A stretch of DNA of 28,500 nucleotides from Chrysomallon squamiferum (GCA_012295275.1 CM022673.1:25121261-25149760), one strand, 5' to 3'. Shown: positions 1 to 15,300, numbered from the stretch's first letter. The notes: generated from the sequence alone by a model not told the origin. Program-made: numbers and translations.

Positions 1-40
1 TAAATTAATAAATATTTATTAACAAAAAAATAAATAATAA

Positions 41-80
<40 letters not shown>

Positions 81-212
81 AACAAAAGAATAAAATAGTG
101 ATTAAATATTTGTTTAATATAATAAATTTTAAATTAACAACATTCAGGAGAGAAAATGGGGTGACTTTTAGAATGTTTGTTCTCTATGTCTCCTCCAGTT
201 GTTATAGCTCAC
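1..212 (-). other. Start of GNPTAB last intron in window; (TAAA)n repeat
   Basis: This is intronic sequence beginning at donor GT (212-211) of exon 27. It contains a (TAAA)n microsatellite at about 41-79. No terminal GNPTAB exon with a hydrophobic helix was found here. Confidence 0.8.
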
Positions 213-325
213 CATTCTCTGAGATCATCCATGTGAAGGAATCTGTTTCTGTACTCTCTGGGCAGCTCAAACTGAGAGGGAATGGGAAACATGGATTCAT
301 AATAATCCTGCAGCACTGCTTTCAC
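213..325 (-). CDS. GNPTAB: GNPTAB exon 27: CR4 tail, before C-terminal membrane segment
   Basis: Thirty-seven codons and 2 nt, between acceptor ATAAATCAG and donor TG/GTGAGC. It encodes [20 protein letters not shown] and [17 protein letters not shown], almost identical to vertebrates. The split codon would complete W of the EW preceding the membrane segment, which must lie on the next exon outside the window. Confidence 0.97.
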
Positions 326-1070
326 CTGATTTATGTACAAAAATATTGGTAGGTAAGACAACGAAAAAAAAAAAAAAAATTTTCTTTCTGATAAATAATA
401 ATATCCACTATGGATTAGTTCTAAGTTAAAAGTTAATAATACTATAGTAATTTTAATAATAGTTAATATAATTATTTTGAGATAACAATTGTAAGTAATA
501 ACAGTAAGAATAGTAGTAGTAGCAGGAAGAAAGGTGAATTTTGAAGTAGTACTGTTAAAGTAACAAGAAAAGCAAAAGATGAAAAATAAGTGCAAGAACA
601 ACAATATTACCTTTTAAAAAAACCCATTAGGATTAATCTTTTTATAGATAAATATTCTTATTAATACAATATGCTTTCTAAGTGTGCATCTACAGACATC
701 TGATTGATTGTTTATACCATCCAAACATTAAGATTTAAGATTTAAAGAATTCTGTTCATTTATGGCAAAGTCTGAAAACAAACAAAACACTTTGGGTCAC
801 CATGGATACTTCTAAATATTTGTGTTCATCTTATATTTTTGCAAGCAAGAACATTTACATACTGCCATTACTTACTGTTTTAGCATCTTCTGTTCCATGT
901 TCTATATTATCATTGAGACAGATGAACTTTCTGTGAAAGAGAAAAACAGACATCATTTGTATCTTCAACTGTATGACTGACAACCAAACTAACAATCTAC
1001 ATTAATTATTTAATATTAAAAAATATACTTCAATTAGTTATAGCAAAACATACACATAGAGTCACACACA

Positions 1071-1110
<40 letters not shown>

Positions 1111-3328
1111 TATACAAATGACACTGTTCTCATTAACAGCTTGTTTCTTAAATTTTATTTTATTATTTAACTGCAGTCAGTAATATTAATTAACAAACAC
1201 CAAATAATTTAAGTAAAGATCACAAGTATGAAATAAAGATTTTATTATGCTGGCATTTACATAAAAACACACTTTACTATACTAACGAGAGTATAAAATG
1301 TGAACTAATCATTTAGAGTTATCTTACTTTCTATTTTTTCGAATGTCGTCCAGCTGGGCTACAACAGTTGAGACATTACTTTTGATCATTTTAAACACAA
1401 CCTCGGCATCATCAAGAATTGAGTATCTGTGAATAAAGAAACTCTGATTTAATATTAAAACTTATAACAATACACAACATTATTTTGAACAGAATCGAGA
1501 AAACACAGAGTACTGTATGTGTATTTATAAACAAGCACTGTTGTTTTTTTAATATTAATTTTTCAGTGTCGAGTTTTAATAAATTTTTGCAGAAAATTAA
1601 TTTTGATATATATATATATAAAATGAGTGTATTAAAAAAAATTTGGATATTCTTCCCTTTAATGATTTTTGGAATGTTTTATATGATATGCAAACACTAA
1701 ACAAATGTTAAAAATGTAAATAGTTTTAAAACAGGTTTAGAGTGAAGATGAACTTAAACACACCAAAGACAAATATTTGAAATCAAAATAAAACAAAGTA
1801 ATACCTATTTAAATTTAAATTATGTTGGTTATTTAATTTTTTAAATTACTGCATTTTCAGCTGCTTACAGTGTGTTCTATCAGTTTATGTTTATGTCAAA
1901 CTATATTATTTTAGTATTGTTCTAAAAAGTGTTCTTGTTGAAATCACAGGTTTATACATTAAGACAATAAATTAGATTTCCAGTAATTAACCCCCTGAAA
2001 AAGACTTAATTTTGCTCTTACTTGTATTTAGGCTTGGGTTTGAATTTCTCCTTCAAAAGACTGGTGAGGTTATCACAGTTCAGAAACAATTTCTTTGTTA
2101 CTTGTGGCTGCAGCAGAAAGTCAAAAATGGATAAGAAGAAATTTAATTACTTATTTATGTGTAAATAACCAGAAGTAAGAAATATAAACATGGTACATAT
2201 ATCTGACACCATGGTAACAGTCTGAATGACCCAACAAAAACCCCAAAAAAAAAAAAAATTAAATAAATAAAAATTATCTCATTTTAAACTACTGCACATA
2301 GAGAAGGATTTTTCTATTTCTGGAAACAAACATAAATTATATTAACTAAACCATTAAATTACATCTACACAGCTAAATCATATTTACTAATTATAAATGG
2401 CAACATATTTCATTTAATTTGTAAATCAGTTTAACTGTGTATGTGTGAGCATGTGTGTGTGTGTGTGTGTTTGTGTGTGTTATCTGCTGACTACAAAACA
2501 TACCATATTTGTGTCATAATAAATCTCTTCTTTAGGGAGAGGAAACTCTTCTTGTTTACTTTTGGGTAACAAATGGGAACAGTTAATAATGACAGCTTCC
2601 AGACTCTGCAAAGTCTGAAAAACAAACAAAACATTGGTTCACCATCGAATCTGGATAAATTTCAGATAATTCTTAAACATTTTATTACATTTTAACAGCT
2701 AAAACATTTTCATCAATGACATTAATAAATATATATTTTTAATCAAGGCAATAATTATCAGAACCGGAACTACATTCTGTAATAACAGTAAAACTGTGAA
2801 AATGTCAAACCGAAATCAGTTGCTGAATCTATGAAATAAAATATAATCTAACCACCCTTAAACAAACTGATCAAAGAACAAGGATAAAATGTAAACACAG
2901 ATGTATCAGAACTCTTTGGTTAAGGGAGTATGGGGTCTGATCTGTCACAAATGTTACAGAGATAAAAACAAAAGTATCAGTAACTGCTTGATTTACCTGC
3001 ATTTTCACCTGTTCATTTACTCCAAATATGGACAGCAGTTGCCCCCCACACACACCTACCACAGGTTATAAACTGTTTATAAAATCTGAATAAACTTGGT
3101 ATATTTAATCAACTCACTTCTAAATACAGTGGAAGATCATAGAGTTGAGCTGCTAGAGTCCTGATCTCTCTGTCAGACAAAACACTAAAAACACAACAAT
3201 GATGTAAAATATTTTATTCTTACAAACAATAGGTTTTAGGTTTTTCACAAATAAAAGAGAAAAAAAAGAAATACTACTACTAATAATAATTATTTTTTTT
3301 GTTGTTGTTGTTGTTGTTATTGTTACTA

Positions 3329-3391
<63 letters not shown>

Positions 3392-6300
3392 TTATTATTT
3401 TTATTATTTTATTATTTTTAAAATCTAACTCTGTATTAAATATTTAATATTATTATTTTTGTCAAATACAATCACTCAATTAACCATCATTAAAGAATTA
3501 AAGTATTTAGACTGATTTTTAAAAATATGTAGTCTGTTGTTTTTGGCAGTAAGAATGTTTTACGTAAAGAATTACTGACAGGTTATAAACCCAATGTCTC
3601 ACCTGGATTGGTCTGTGTCCACTTCGTCAAAGATTTGTTCAGGTGAGACTTCTTCTGTGACTCCCAGCAGGTAGTAGAAGTAGGAGAAGGCAAACTGCAT
3701 GTCCCTAGCATGTCTCACTTTGTGAGACGATGTCTCATCCCATTCAGCAGCAAATCTGAGATTATTTTATAATTTATATTCATTTCATTCTTTTTTTTTA
3801 ATGCTTAAGTAGTTCATTCATCTCTTAAAATATATTTATAATATATCTTCAAATAATCTTTCAGTCTCTTTTCAAAATTATGTTATAATTATCTAATTAA
3901 TATTTGATGCTTTTTTATTGTCTTTTTTTGTGTAAATTAAATATGATTTTCAATATTTATGATTTTTATAATATGCAAAAACGTATTTCTATCAAGAATT
4001 TGCTGTAGTGAATGCATTTAATTGATAAATCAAGTGTCATTATTCACTGCATAAAATGGAACTAACACACAACAAAACGCAAGTAACATATTGACGATGT
4101 AACAAAGAGGTGTATAAACAAAAGAAAAACAAATGAAATTCTTTCTAAAAACATCACCTCTCCTGCATTTCACTCATCACGTGTTTGTCAATCATGTGAG
4201 GCATGTGTGCTGGTACTTTCCTCTGTCCAAATCCAAACGCTTTGTTGTAGATTCGATTGACATGACGCAGGGAATCACCAAATGTGTCCAGCAATCTCCT
4301 CAACTTGTGAGGCTTAGCTTCATAATCCTTGTCTTTCTAACAGTTTCTCTTTCTCCTAACAAAAAATGAAAGACGATGATTAAATAAAAATAAATATGGA
4401 GGGAAAGGACAATTTTTATATAATAATGAATTAATGAAGGTTTAGTAACACTCCAGCATAGAATTTTAAATGACAAATACTAAATTAGAAGTAAGTGTAG
4501 TGATAAGGACTTGTAAACATTTCAGAAGATAAAAATACTTTGTACTTGAATATTTTGCTTTGGCTAAATATTATTGGTTTAGTATAAAATGAACTTTTCA
4601 CAACTTTTTGCTAAAACAAATCAAATAAAGATTAGAATTAAGACCAAGGTGCTGCATCTTTCACAGCAAAATAACCAAGATAGTAAAACATTTAGATCAA
4701 AACAACCAAACGAAGGAAGGGTGAAGTAAACAATAATTACCCTTTGCAGTCTTTCCAAACTGTTACCCCGTTCCCATGGTAACACTCCAGGAATTGTCAC
4801 TTGATCTCCTAGCACTACATGACTGAGAAATTCTTTATCTCCAGCATCATCAACAGACTCTTTCCCAGTATTTTTATTCTCCTTCACGTGAACATTCAGG
4901 AGTTTCCTAGATCTTTGTCTTTTGTTGTAAGGAGACATGTTCAGATCAAGCATTGGTCTCTCTTTTTTCTCAGTTTGTTTTGTAGGAGAGACTGACTCTG
5001 TGGCAGCAGAATTCTTTTTTTCAGCAACAGCTGGGTTCGGCAGTTTGAAATATTTCTCAAAATTTGAAGTTTTATTTGCATTCTGGATAGTGGAGTTCTG
5101 TTTTTCATCTAAATACTTTTGATAAAGTTTCCTCCATTCAATACTGAATCCAAGGTCTGTGATATCACCTGCAGAAAATTCAGTCAATCAAATTCAGTAT
5201 CTTTGTTATTTTTAGTTCTCAAAACATTTCCTGTTATCATTATTATTTCTTTTTAAAAAATGAAAACCTCTAAGACATAATAAAATTAAGAAAGATCTGA
5301 TAAAAGATTTTTTTTTCCTTCAGTGATATGGCATTTCATTATCAGTTACAAAACTGTTAATATCAGCATTTAAATAATTCTACTCTATAAAAACACATTA
5401 TCTTATATAAAAATAATTTCTAAGGTAAGATAAAAAAAAAAACAACAACAAAAAAAAAGATTTGTGAGAGAAAAATGAATACCATCACTGAGTTCTTTGA
5501 AAAGATTGTCTACTTCTTCTCTCAGCTGTACAGACAGACTGACGTTGGTGAAATTTCTGTCAAAGTTTACAGGTATCTTTACGTTTGTCACTGTCCTAGG
5601 CTCATCCAGTCTGGGATGGGCTTGTCTACAATCAGCAAAAACAGCCAGTTTTACACAAACAGTTGATGATGATGATGAGGAGGACATCAAGTAAAACTAA
5701 GATATTAAAATAAAACTATTTGTCTCATCTAATTAGCTCACTGCAGTGAGTTCACAAGTGAATATTTTGTATATACTGAAGTAAACCAGACTGAATATTA
5801 CATTTTTAACAGTGATAAAAGGAAGGAAATGAACATAGCTGATATCACACAAAACCATTGACAGTACTAACCAAGATACACTCAACAGATATTTCATCCA
5901 GAATGATGTAATTTATACACATCCAGAACTTCACACAAGAGTTACACACCAGTGGTCTAGCATTTACCGACAAAATCAGAATATAGAATTATTTGATTTG
6001 GGAAAAGCATTAATTAGAATGGAAAAAACAAACTTACTGCTCATGTATTTCCATCTCTTGGAAAATTAAAGGCTCCTCCAATGAATCTGCTTCTGCCTGT
6101 TTCTTCTCATGTTCACTTTTGTTGTTCAGCTCAATGCTGATGTTTTTACTTGTGTCTACAGTGACTGTGAAGTTCACCTATAGGAGGAAAGATCATTTTC
6201 TTTAAAAAAAAAATTCATTTCTACAGAAATATTACACAGTTTCTGTTATGTAATCGATTAATTAAGAATATAAAACAAATGTGCAATATTTTGTGTTATT

Positions 6301-9300
6301 TGCTAGTTATAGTTGGTAATTAGTTTAAATAAACAGTTCAAGATACTGAACTAATGAGGTACCAAAACCTGATTTTGGCATTTCACGTAAATTCAGATTT
6401 TGAAAAAAAACAAAAACATTCTGGTTTGTCAGTATAAACAACTCTTTGACAGTCTAACAAACTTAAGTATACACAAATTTCTTTTAATCAACTTGATGTT
6501 TTTAGCTATTTAATCCATTCTGACAATAAAAGTTTATACACTGTTTTTACTGTTGAAATTATCTTCAATATTTAATCAAAAAACAAACCTGAAACTTGTT
6601 ATCTTCTGAACCATGGTGCCCACTGATATTAAATACAAGAGTGGTTTCATTATGACCTGACTGAAGTACCAGGGTCATGACCTTGAACTTGTTGGCAATG
6701 GCAACTTGTTTATAAATGGCTGAATCACTGTAGGAAGCATGTTTGATCATGCCGTCCTTTCCCAGCAAATTTGTCATATTAAAATAAGCTATTTTCAGTC
6801 CTGTAAATACAGAAATACATCAACATAGAACCAACCAAAAAGCAAACTCCCAAGTTTTTAAATAATAATAATGAAATATAAATATATATATATATAATTT
6901 TATAATGCTAATTGATTTTTAATAAAAAGAAGAACACTCTGGTAATGACACTGTTCATGTATGTTTTTAAGATAATTAATTATAAGTTGTGACAAACTCT
7001 GGATAACTTTTTATCTGTTAGCAAAAAAGCTACTTTTATTTATCCCTCCTCACTGACAGGAAAGTTCACACAAACACAGCCAAACGTAAAACTGAGAGAA
7101 CAACTATTGTTACTAACTTAATAAGGAAATACAATTTATATATATACACACAAATAGTAGTGTTATAAAACAGTACTCACCAGGTGGCAGTGCATAGTGT
7201 GTTTTATTTATTGAGAAATCTACACCGTACAGACTGTCAAAATTATCAACACCACAATCTCCAGCATCAAATCCACATGCCAGTACATTACAAGCCTATA
7301 ACAAGAATGGACAGATTCATAGAGTTGTTAACCAATCAAAATAAAAACATTTTTATGCACATTTTCGAAAAATGCATCTGAATACATCAAACAATAATTG
7401 TTTTATTTATAGAAATTAATCTTTTCAATATTCTGACAATAATCATACAGGCTTTTAATTTTTTTTTTTCATCAAAAAGAAATCAGAATTCAATGATTTA
7501 TTTAAAAAAAAAAAAAAAAAAGAAAAAGGAAAAAGGATTTTAGTATTTTGATTTTAGAGATAACAATGATGTGTCACACATAAGTTATTTAATTATAATT
7601 AAAAAATAGCTCATCAAAGAAAATTTTTCTTACTTACTGTATCACAGTATTTGTCAGCAATCCAACTATTAGCACAGCCAGTATTGCAGTAGGCTGAAAA
7701 TAAACAGTATTTAAGAAAAAGATCACAAGTATTTTTCTTACGCAAATAATAATAATACAAAATTTTAATAAAAAAAAAACATTTAAATTAAATTTTAAAA
7801 AGTATATTAATAAAAAATTGTTTTAAATAATAATGAAATAAATATCTAAATATCATTATTTTATAATGTTAATGATTTTTAATAAATAAAAATAGAATAT
7901 TTTTTCAATGAAATTTTTTTAATATTATTAATAATATACATGTACAAGTTATAAGTGTCAGTTTTGTTTACTTTTTATTTATTCTATCACTATTACAGAT
8001 TATTTTATTTTAATTTAATAGGATTAAATCTGTCTCTTCTACTTAGTAAGCAAGTTATCTGCACTTTCACTATACAGACTGCTCTATCACATAGTTACCA
8101 AGACTGAGTGCATGAGGGTCACCAAATGTGTTGTGAAAGCCAGCTCCCAGCTGCAAACTACCTTGTTTACCTGAGACACAAAAACTATCATCAGTTAATT
8201 AACTCAAATTATATGTCTACAGGTAATGAAAACAAACAAACAAAAAATTTCTGATTTAAACAAAGAAATATTGTTAATATAACATAGAAAGTTTCTAAAT
8301 ATCCTGAAACTGCCATAAAAAAAATCCACAAATAATTAATAAACTGATAAATGTGCTGAATATTTACAATGATTAAAAACATGTAAAGAAAATTTATATT
8401 TTTTTATTAGTTATACTTGTTGCATTTTTGTATTTTAATTATCCTTTGTCTAAAAATAAATGGAAAAAGGAAGAATCAAACTGTAAATTAGAAGAGAGTG
8501 TGACACGTAACTTAGTGTTTGGAAATCTAATAAAAACAAACCATCACAATCCCCTGCATCCCAGTCACATTCTGAGTTGTTGCAAGCCTTGTCACAGTAG
8601 CCATCTTTGATCCATGTAGATGGACAACCTTCATTACAGTTTGGTACTGGCCATGTCAAGTAGACCTAAATATCCAAATTAAACACAGTGAAAACAGAAT
8701 TATAACACATACTGTATCTGTATAATTAAATGTGTTTAAAATATTGACCTAACTATTCAAATAAAACACAATGAAGAATGAAAACAGAATTATAACATAT
8801 ACTGTATCTATATAATTAAATGTGTTTAAAATAGTGACCTAAATATTCAAATCAAACACACTGAAGAACAAAATCAGAATTATAACACACACTGTTTCTA
8901 TATAATTAAATGTGTTTAAAATACAACAATGTAAAGGCTGCAGACTGAAAAGTGTAATAATGTTTCCTGGAATTTCAAAATAAAGAATACATTATTCATG
9001 TACTAGTATTAGAGTCATGCAAGGCAGTAACCACAGCACCAACAAATCTTAAACTCAAATACATTGTAAATTACCTAATTCTATACAAAAAGTATACAAA
9101 ACCATTAAGCATCAGTGATTGCAACATCACCTAACTGAAAATCAATTATCAAAACAAAAGTCTGCATTCACTGAAAATGTTTTTCAGATCTCAAGTTTAA
9201 TTAAGTTTAAATTAAATTTTAAATCCTTTGTTTTCTTGTCTTTTAAGTAAAATGTAAAACAAAACTGCAAACAACCTTTTGTCCTGTGGAATACGAGAAG

Positions 9301-12300
9301 AAATCGTCAGGCCACACTTCTTTGCCAAACATGACATCGTCGTTCATGTAGATGAATTTGTCAGAAAGACCCTCAATCTTGTGTATGTGAGCCTCAATGG
9401 CTGGCGAGCTGAATGTTGGAAGATGACTTTTGTTGCTGAAGATTTCCTGAAATTTAAAAAAACAAAAACAAAACGTAATCGTTAAATAAGTAAATGTTTT
9501 AAAGACCAAAGACTAAATTTAAAATTAAAATAATAATAACAATAATAATAATGATTAATTTACACTTGCAGCAGTTACTAATAGAAAATTAGTTTTTTTT
9601 TATTCTCTCTTTTTCAGCTCTTGTAACAAGTTAAGTTTATTTATGTTGTCTCAGTATTTATGTATTACATTCAGTGGCTTGTTAAACAGGGATAATGGAG
9701 TTCTTGCAATAAGTTATTTATGACACATTATACTAGAGCATTAATAACACACACATCTGTGCTGTTTAACAGGACTTAATGTAAGTAACTGGTTATTATG
9801 CAAGTCACAGTGTATTGCTTACTTTGTGTGTAACTACAGATATCCTAGGATTTTCCAGATCCAACCAGTAAGGAATCTGGCCGTTAGTTACAATGTAAAT
9901 ATGTCGAACCCATGGAGCAAACTTCTCAATAGAACGCAGAGAGTAACGCAGTTCCTGTGTCAATAAATTCAGTGAAACAATTATTTAACATATAAATGTT
10001 GTACCATTATTCGTTCTTTTTTTCAAACTGGTGTATCAAAATTAGTGAAAATTAAGTCAAAAATAAAATTAAAATAAATGGAAAAAAGACAAAAGCATAA
10101 CAATCTATATAAAAAAAATATTACTACAGTGTCAGTATTAATAAAGTTTTGGTTACCTCGTTATCTTCAAATCTGCTAGAAGCTATGTCCTCATCCTGGG
10201 ATAACTGAAAATAAAGTAATTTCTACGTATTTAACATGTTTAAAATCATTTGGATTCAATTTGTAATTCCCTTTATACAGTTTCCATTATATCGTAAAAC
10301 AAAAAAAAGAAGAACTTTTAAAACCTCATCTAAATAATAAATAAATTACCTCAGAATCTGAATAATAAAAGAACATTTTAAAAAAATCATTTAAATGATA
10401 TTAAACTTACATCTTTCAGTTCCCAAATCAGATTTGCAGCATTCAGAGTCGGTTCCTTGCCCCCAATTGAAAAATTCTTAATCTTGAAAAAAAGAAAAAA
10501 AAAGAAGAAGACTATAAATCAGTGCAAAGTTCACAAACACATACACAAAACAAATTAGATAAATAAAAAAGAAAGCAACTGAAAAATTAATAATGTGAAA
10601 AGAAAAATGATTACTGTGCTAATTAAAATGTCCATGACAACTGTAGATTATGAACATGATGTGAAAGTCTAAAATAAAATAAATAATACAGTACATTTTA
10701 TTAACTGTCATTTTACTTTCAAAAAAAAATTACACACATTTTTATTATTTATTATATATTTTTCAAAATGTCACTTACACTAACAAGTTCATCAAAATGT
10801 TTTTTGTGTGGGACGTGCAGAATTGCTATACCTCTGTCTTTGTGTAAATCAATCTGTGAAAACAAAATAAACTTTTCTTAACAGTTTCACATACATAAAT
10901 AACATAAATTTACAGTCAAGGATACTGATTAAGAAAAAAAACAGTGTAATAATAATAGTGAAATAAAAATAAATAATATTCTTGAGAAATAACTGAGATG
11001 TATTGAGGAAACCTGACATACATTCACTCTATCAGTAACAAGTTATCCAATTACTTTTAAAACCGAACCTTAAACGTGTAACTAACAATCATTTGTCATT
11101 AAAAATGAAATTACCCTACCTGATATCAAAAGTATATTTATTAATTTTCTAAATTCATGGTTAAATGGACACATAACGTATCAACTGAAGCCAAGTTTGT
11201 TGTATATCTTACCTTTGATATTGTTGCGTGGTATTTCTCCGGCATCTTCATTCGGAGGCTGTCAGTGTCGAGTTCGTGAGGGAAGCCAGACATGATGATT
11301 GTGTCGTGCAGGAGGATTGAGTGCTGCACTGTCCAGTCACTTGTCTTGTAATAAATAATTAAATCAAAAATTATCTCAGTAATTTATTTTGTATAGCCTT
11401 GGGTTATATCACTGTATTTTGTGTCAGCAGAACTCTTACACGTGTATTGTATTATGAATGTTAATGAAATTAAGTAATGTAGATAATACAAACTGTCAAG
11501 AAAGATGTAATGTGTTAATAAACTTACAAGGTAAACTCTCTTCACTCTGGTTGTGTTTCCATGAATAAGCAGATTTTTGTTCACAACATTTTTAACTGAA
11601 AAACCAAATGAAATTCAGATAATATATTTTTTTCATTACATTTTACTGAAGCTAAAAATACATTATACACTAAATACAACTTTTAAAAATTGATAAATAT
11701 TTTATATCATTATTTATTAATATTTCAAGGTTTGCATACACCAGTGTATTTACCCATAACATTAATATGACTTTTATTTTAAAATTATGATGATCAAAAG
11801 TTGTTTTATTTTAATCACATCCAGAACAATAAATAATTAACTGACGGATTGAAAAAAGAATTTAGACATTTCATTCATGAAAACAAAGCTGTATCTTAAT
11901 AAATATATATATCAAAAAATAGATACAGTTTCACTAAGGTATCAAAGCTTTTTACATTTTAATGGATTTTACTTACCTGATGTAACATTCTCAAACACAA
12001 TGACAGTGAAATTGAGTTGATCTGCAGGAGAAGTGACTACATACATATCCATGGCCTCTTGGAATGCTGGGAAATCTTTTTTGAGTTGTGTTAAATTCAT
12101 ACTGGCAGGGAGGGCTGGATCTAAAACAACTTTTGTTGTTGCAAGACAATTACTAAATGAGCATTTCTCCTCACTGAAAAAAAAAAAAAAATATCTGTAA
12201 ATATGTATCCATTTTATTACTTTTGTACATGCTAATGAGACCAAGGTAATCCACAGGTCAATATATAAAAAGTAGGTTAAATTGAAACTAGCACCTGTTA

Positions 12301-15300
12301 AACAATGAATTAGATTATATTGTTATGTTGTTGTTTTTTGTTATTTTTTTTAAATTTAAAAAGTAGGGAAACTGAATGTAACACCTGACAACTTCCATAA
12401 ATATATATGTACATTGTTTTTTTTCACAAAATAACCTCCAAAATTTCTAATTTTACACATTTGTTCCAAGATTTTAATTATTTTCTTCTAATATATTACA
12501 TCTTTTTTCTTTGTTGTAAACCACATAATTTCAATTTAAACATTATTTTAAAATTTTAATAATCATTCTCATTATTAAGTGATTAAAAAATACAACAGTT
12601 CTCATATCTTTTAAAAGGTGTGGCTTAAATGTACGTATTGTACACCAACATTGTATGTATGTATTGAACACCTATTCATCTTGTATCACATATGAAAACA
12701 ATAACTTCTCTTTTTGTTATGTTTTACACCAGATACCTTTCGTAAAATGCAGAAAGGTGACAACAATAAAAATTAAGATGTTCTAGTTTTGGTATAAAAG
12801 CTATGGGAAGATTGAGTCTTCAACATTTTAATCAATCAAAAGAAAATTGATTTTGCACTGAATGATTCAAAATATATATCATAAGATTTTTTTCAAATCT
12901 AAACAGGGTAGGTAGCTGTCTATGTAAATAAACATTTCTAAAAAAATTGGAAGATAGAGTTAACAGACCACTAGCAACAGAAAGGGTTAACGTTAATTCT
13001 AGAAAATATCTGAAAAGGCTGTGATGACTGCTTTCATGTTAACATATAAATCATGCTGATGGTGTTTGACAATAAAACAAACAAAGCAATAATAATAATA
13101 ATCATAATAATCATCAGATGCAATCATCTCTGTAAAATAGGGAAACATTTTGAAGGGATGAAGCCAAATAGTGGCTTAACCACAATTAAAAAAAAAAAAA
13201 AAAAAATTATTGAAACATAAATGTACAAAGCTACATTTACGTAACAAAAATACAAATAAGCTGCACTATGTAACAAACAGAAAACAAATCACTACTAAAT
13301 TAATTAACAGTGCATATTACCAAAATAACAACTGCATCATCTGGACAAGCAGCAATAAAATTCCCACCAATGCAATGCTACATATTTTGGCTTACCAAGG
13401 CATGCGTCATTAAGCATATTGTGAGAGGCAAAAAAACAACACTTTTTTTTCAATTTCAGCTACAAAGCATGACAATTACTTACATTTTTACCACTATTAA
13501 ATAATTTTTTTTAAACATCTCTTTGATGATAAAATATAATCATTTGGAAAATAAACACTAAACAAAGATATTCATAAAAGATGCAATACATCCAGGTTTA
13601 AAACTGTTTAACAACCATGCACACATAAAGGCTAGCAATGCTTACCCACTTGAGGTGCTTATCCTAAACAAGACATAAACAAACAGTAAATTTTTATAAA
13701 TAACAATGGAGAGCAGGTTCAGTGATTGACTTTTCTTGACTCCATTTTTAAGGTTTTTACTAATCTGGGTCTACATAAAAGTTAAAACAAACTGAAAAAT
13801 CAGCCACTTGTATCACATCATTTTCATTTTATGAATCATGTATTTCAGTTTTAAGAGAGCAATTCATTACAATCCTAATTTTATCTTTCTACCTTTTAAA
13901 TTAACAGATTAATTACTGTATTTATATTTACAACATAGCTTCAGAATAAAACAGTGCATAAATAACAATATAAATAAATGAAAAGTTTTAATGGCATAAA
14001 ATAAGAGAACTCTTGAGCTGTTTATTTTGTAATTCACCTGGAAATATTAAGTTCTTTTTCCAGCTGGAGCCTGACCTGTCTGAGTTCACTAATAAGAGCT
14101 GGATCTGAGCCATTGACCCAAGTGTACACTATGTCAATAGGAACTGGCAGGCACAGTCTGAAACAACAACAACAACAACAACAAAATAAATTCTTTAAGT
14201 CCATATGTGTTTAGTATAAAAAAAAAAAAAAAAAAAAAATAAAAATTTTATTTTGAATTTTTTTTTTTTTTTTTTTTTAAATTTTACATTGAATTTTTAA
14301 ATTTTAATTTTTTTTTTTAAACCTTTTTTTACACTAACATTGACCCAAATTAAAATAAATGGTACTGTGGGTGATTATGGATATAATATATAAGTCAGTA
14401 ACAGATGACCACTGTTGAATGTGTAGACAAGAGTATTTTCGTCACTGATATATTTGACTTCGCACTAATAAGGAAATGCTTTAACGGATTTGACTCATCA
14501 AGTGATTTAAGAAACACAGAACAGATAATGTGATATGTCAGAATATCACAAAGTCCATTAACATCAGTTTTTTTTTTTTCTTCTGTTTAGCTACTAATAG
14601 GATGGCTTGTCTGCACCAAAAAGGATGGTTTTTTTTTTAGGAAAAAGGTAATTATATTAATAACTAGCTACTATTTTTGTTTCAGGTTTGTAACATACTG
14701 TCTGTAGTTTTACTGCACAGTAAAAATAAATACTGTGTCAAGAATCTTTAACACTGTACATTACAGCTAATTTACAAATCTGTGAGCAAAGGCTTGTTTA
14801 TAAAAATAAAATCACAAACAACTAAAACTAAGGACTTAGGTGAAGCTTACTATTCACTGATGCAAAGCTATAAATATGTACCTAGATAAATTTTGAAACT
14901 ACTGAAATTGTAATTTAATAACTGGAAATGAAAGACAAAATCCCATAAACTATTCCCTTTTATATTTAATAAATCTAATAGCTGTAAATTAAATTACCTT
15001 TTCCTAAAAGACTTTCCTCCAAGATTATCACTATAAGAGTTGAAAACTGCAGCATACTTTTCTCGACTCCATTCGAATGCTGTCTGGAAAGATAAATAAA
15101 TACAGAGACATAGCAAAAACTTGGTTTTAAATGTTTCTCCAGCCTAACTGTAAGTAGAAATATAAATTATTTAGAAAATATTTCAATGTGCATATGTCCT
15201 CCTTAGAAACAAAATGAACTGGTTTTATTATATGGTGTAAAGGCTGAGTTCTTTATTTCCTCAGTGACATTCTAAAGTTAAATAATAATACTAATAATCA

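Noticed and set aside
4133-4369. 78-codon plus-strand open frame
   Set aside because: Antisense shadow of GNPTAB exon 20.
12600-12850. TATA-like GTATAAAAGC within GNPTAB intron 3, possible solo LTR
   Set aside because: No matching second LTR, no TG...CA ends or target duplication could be identified.
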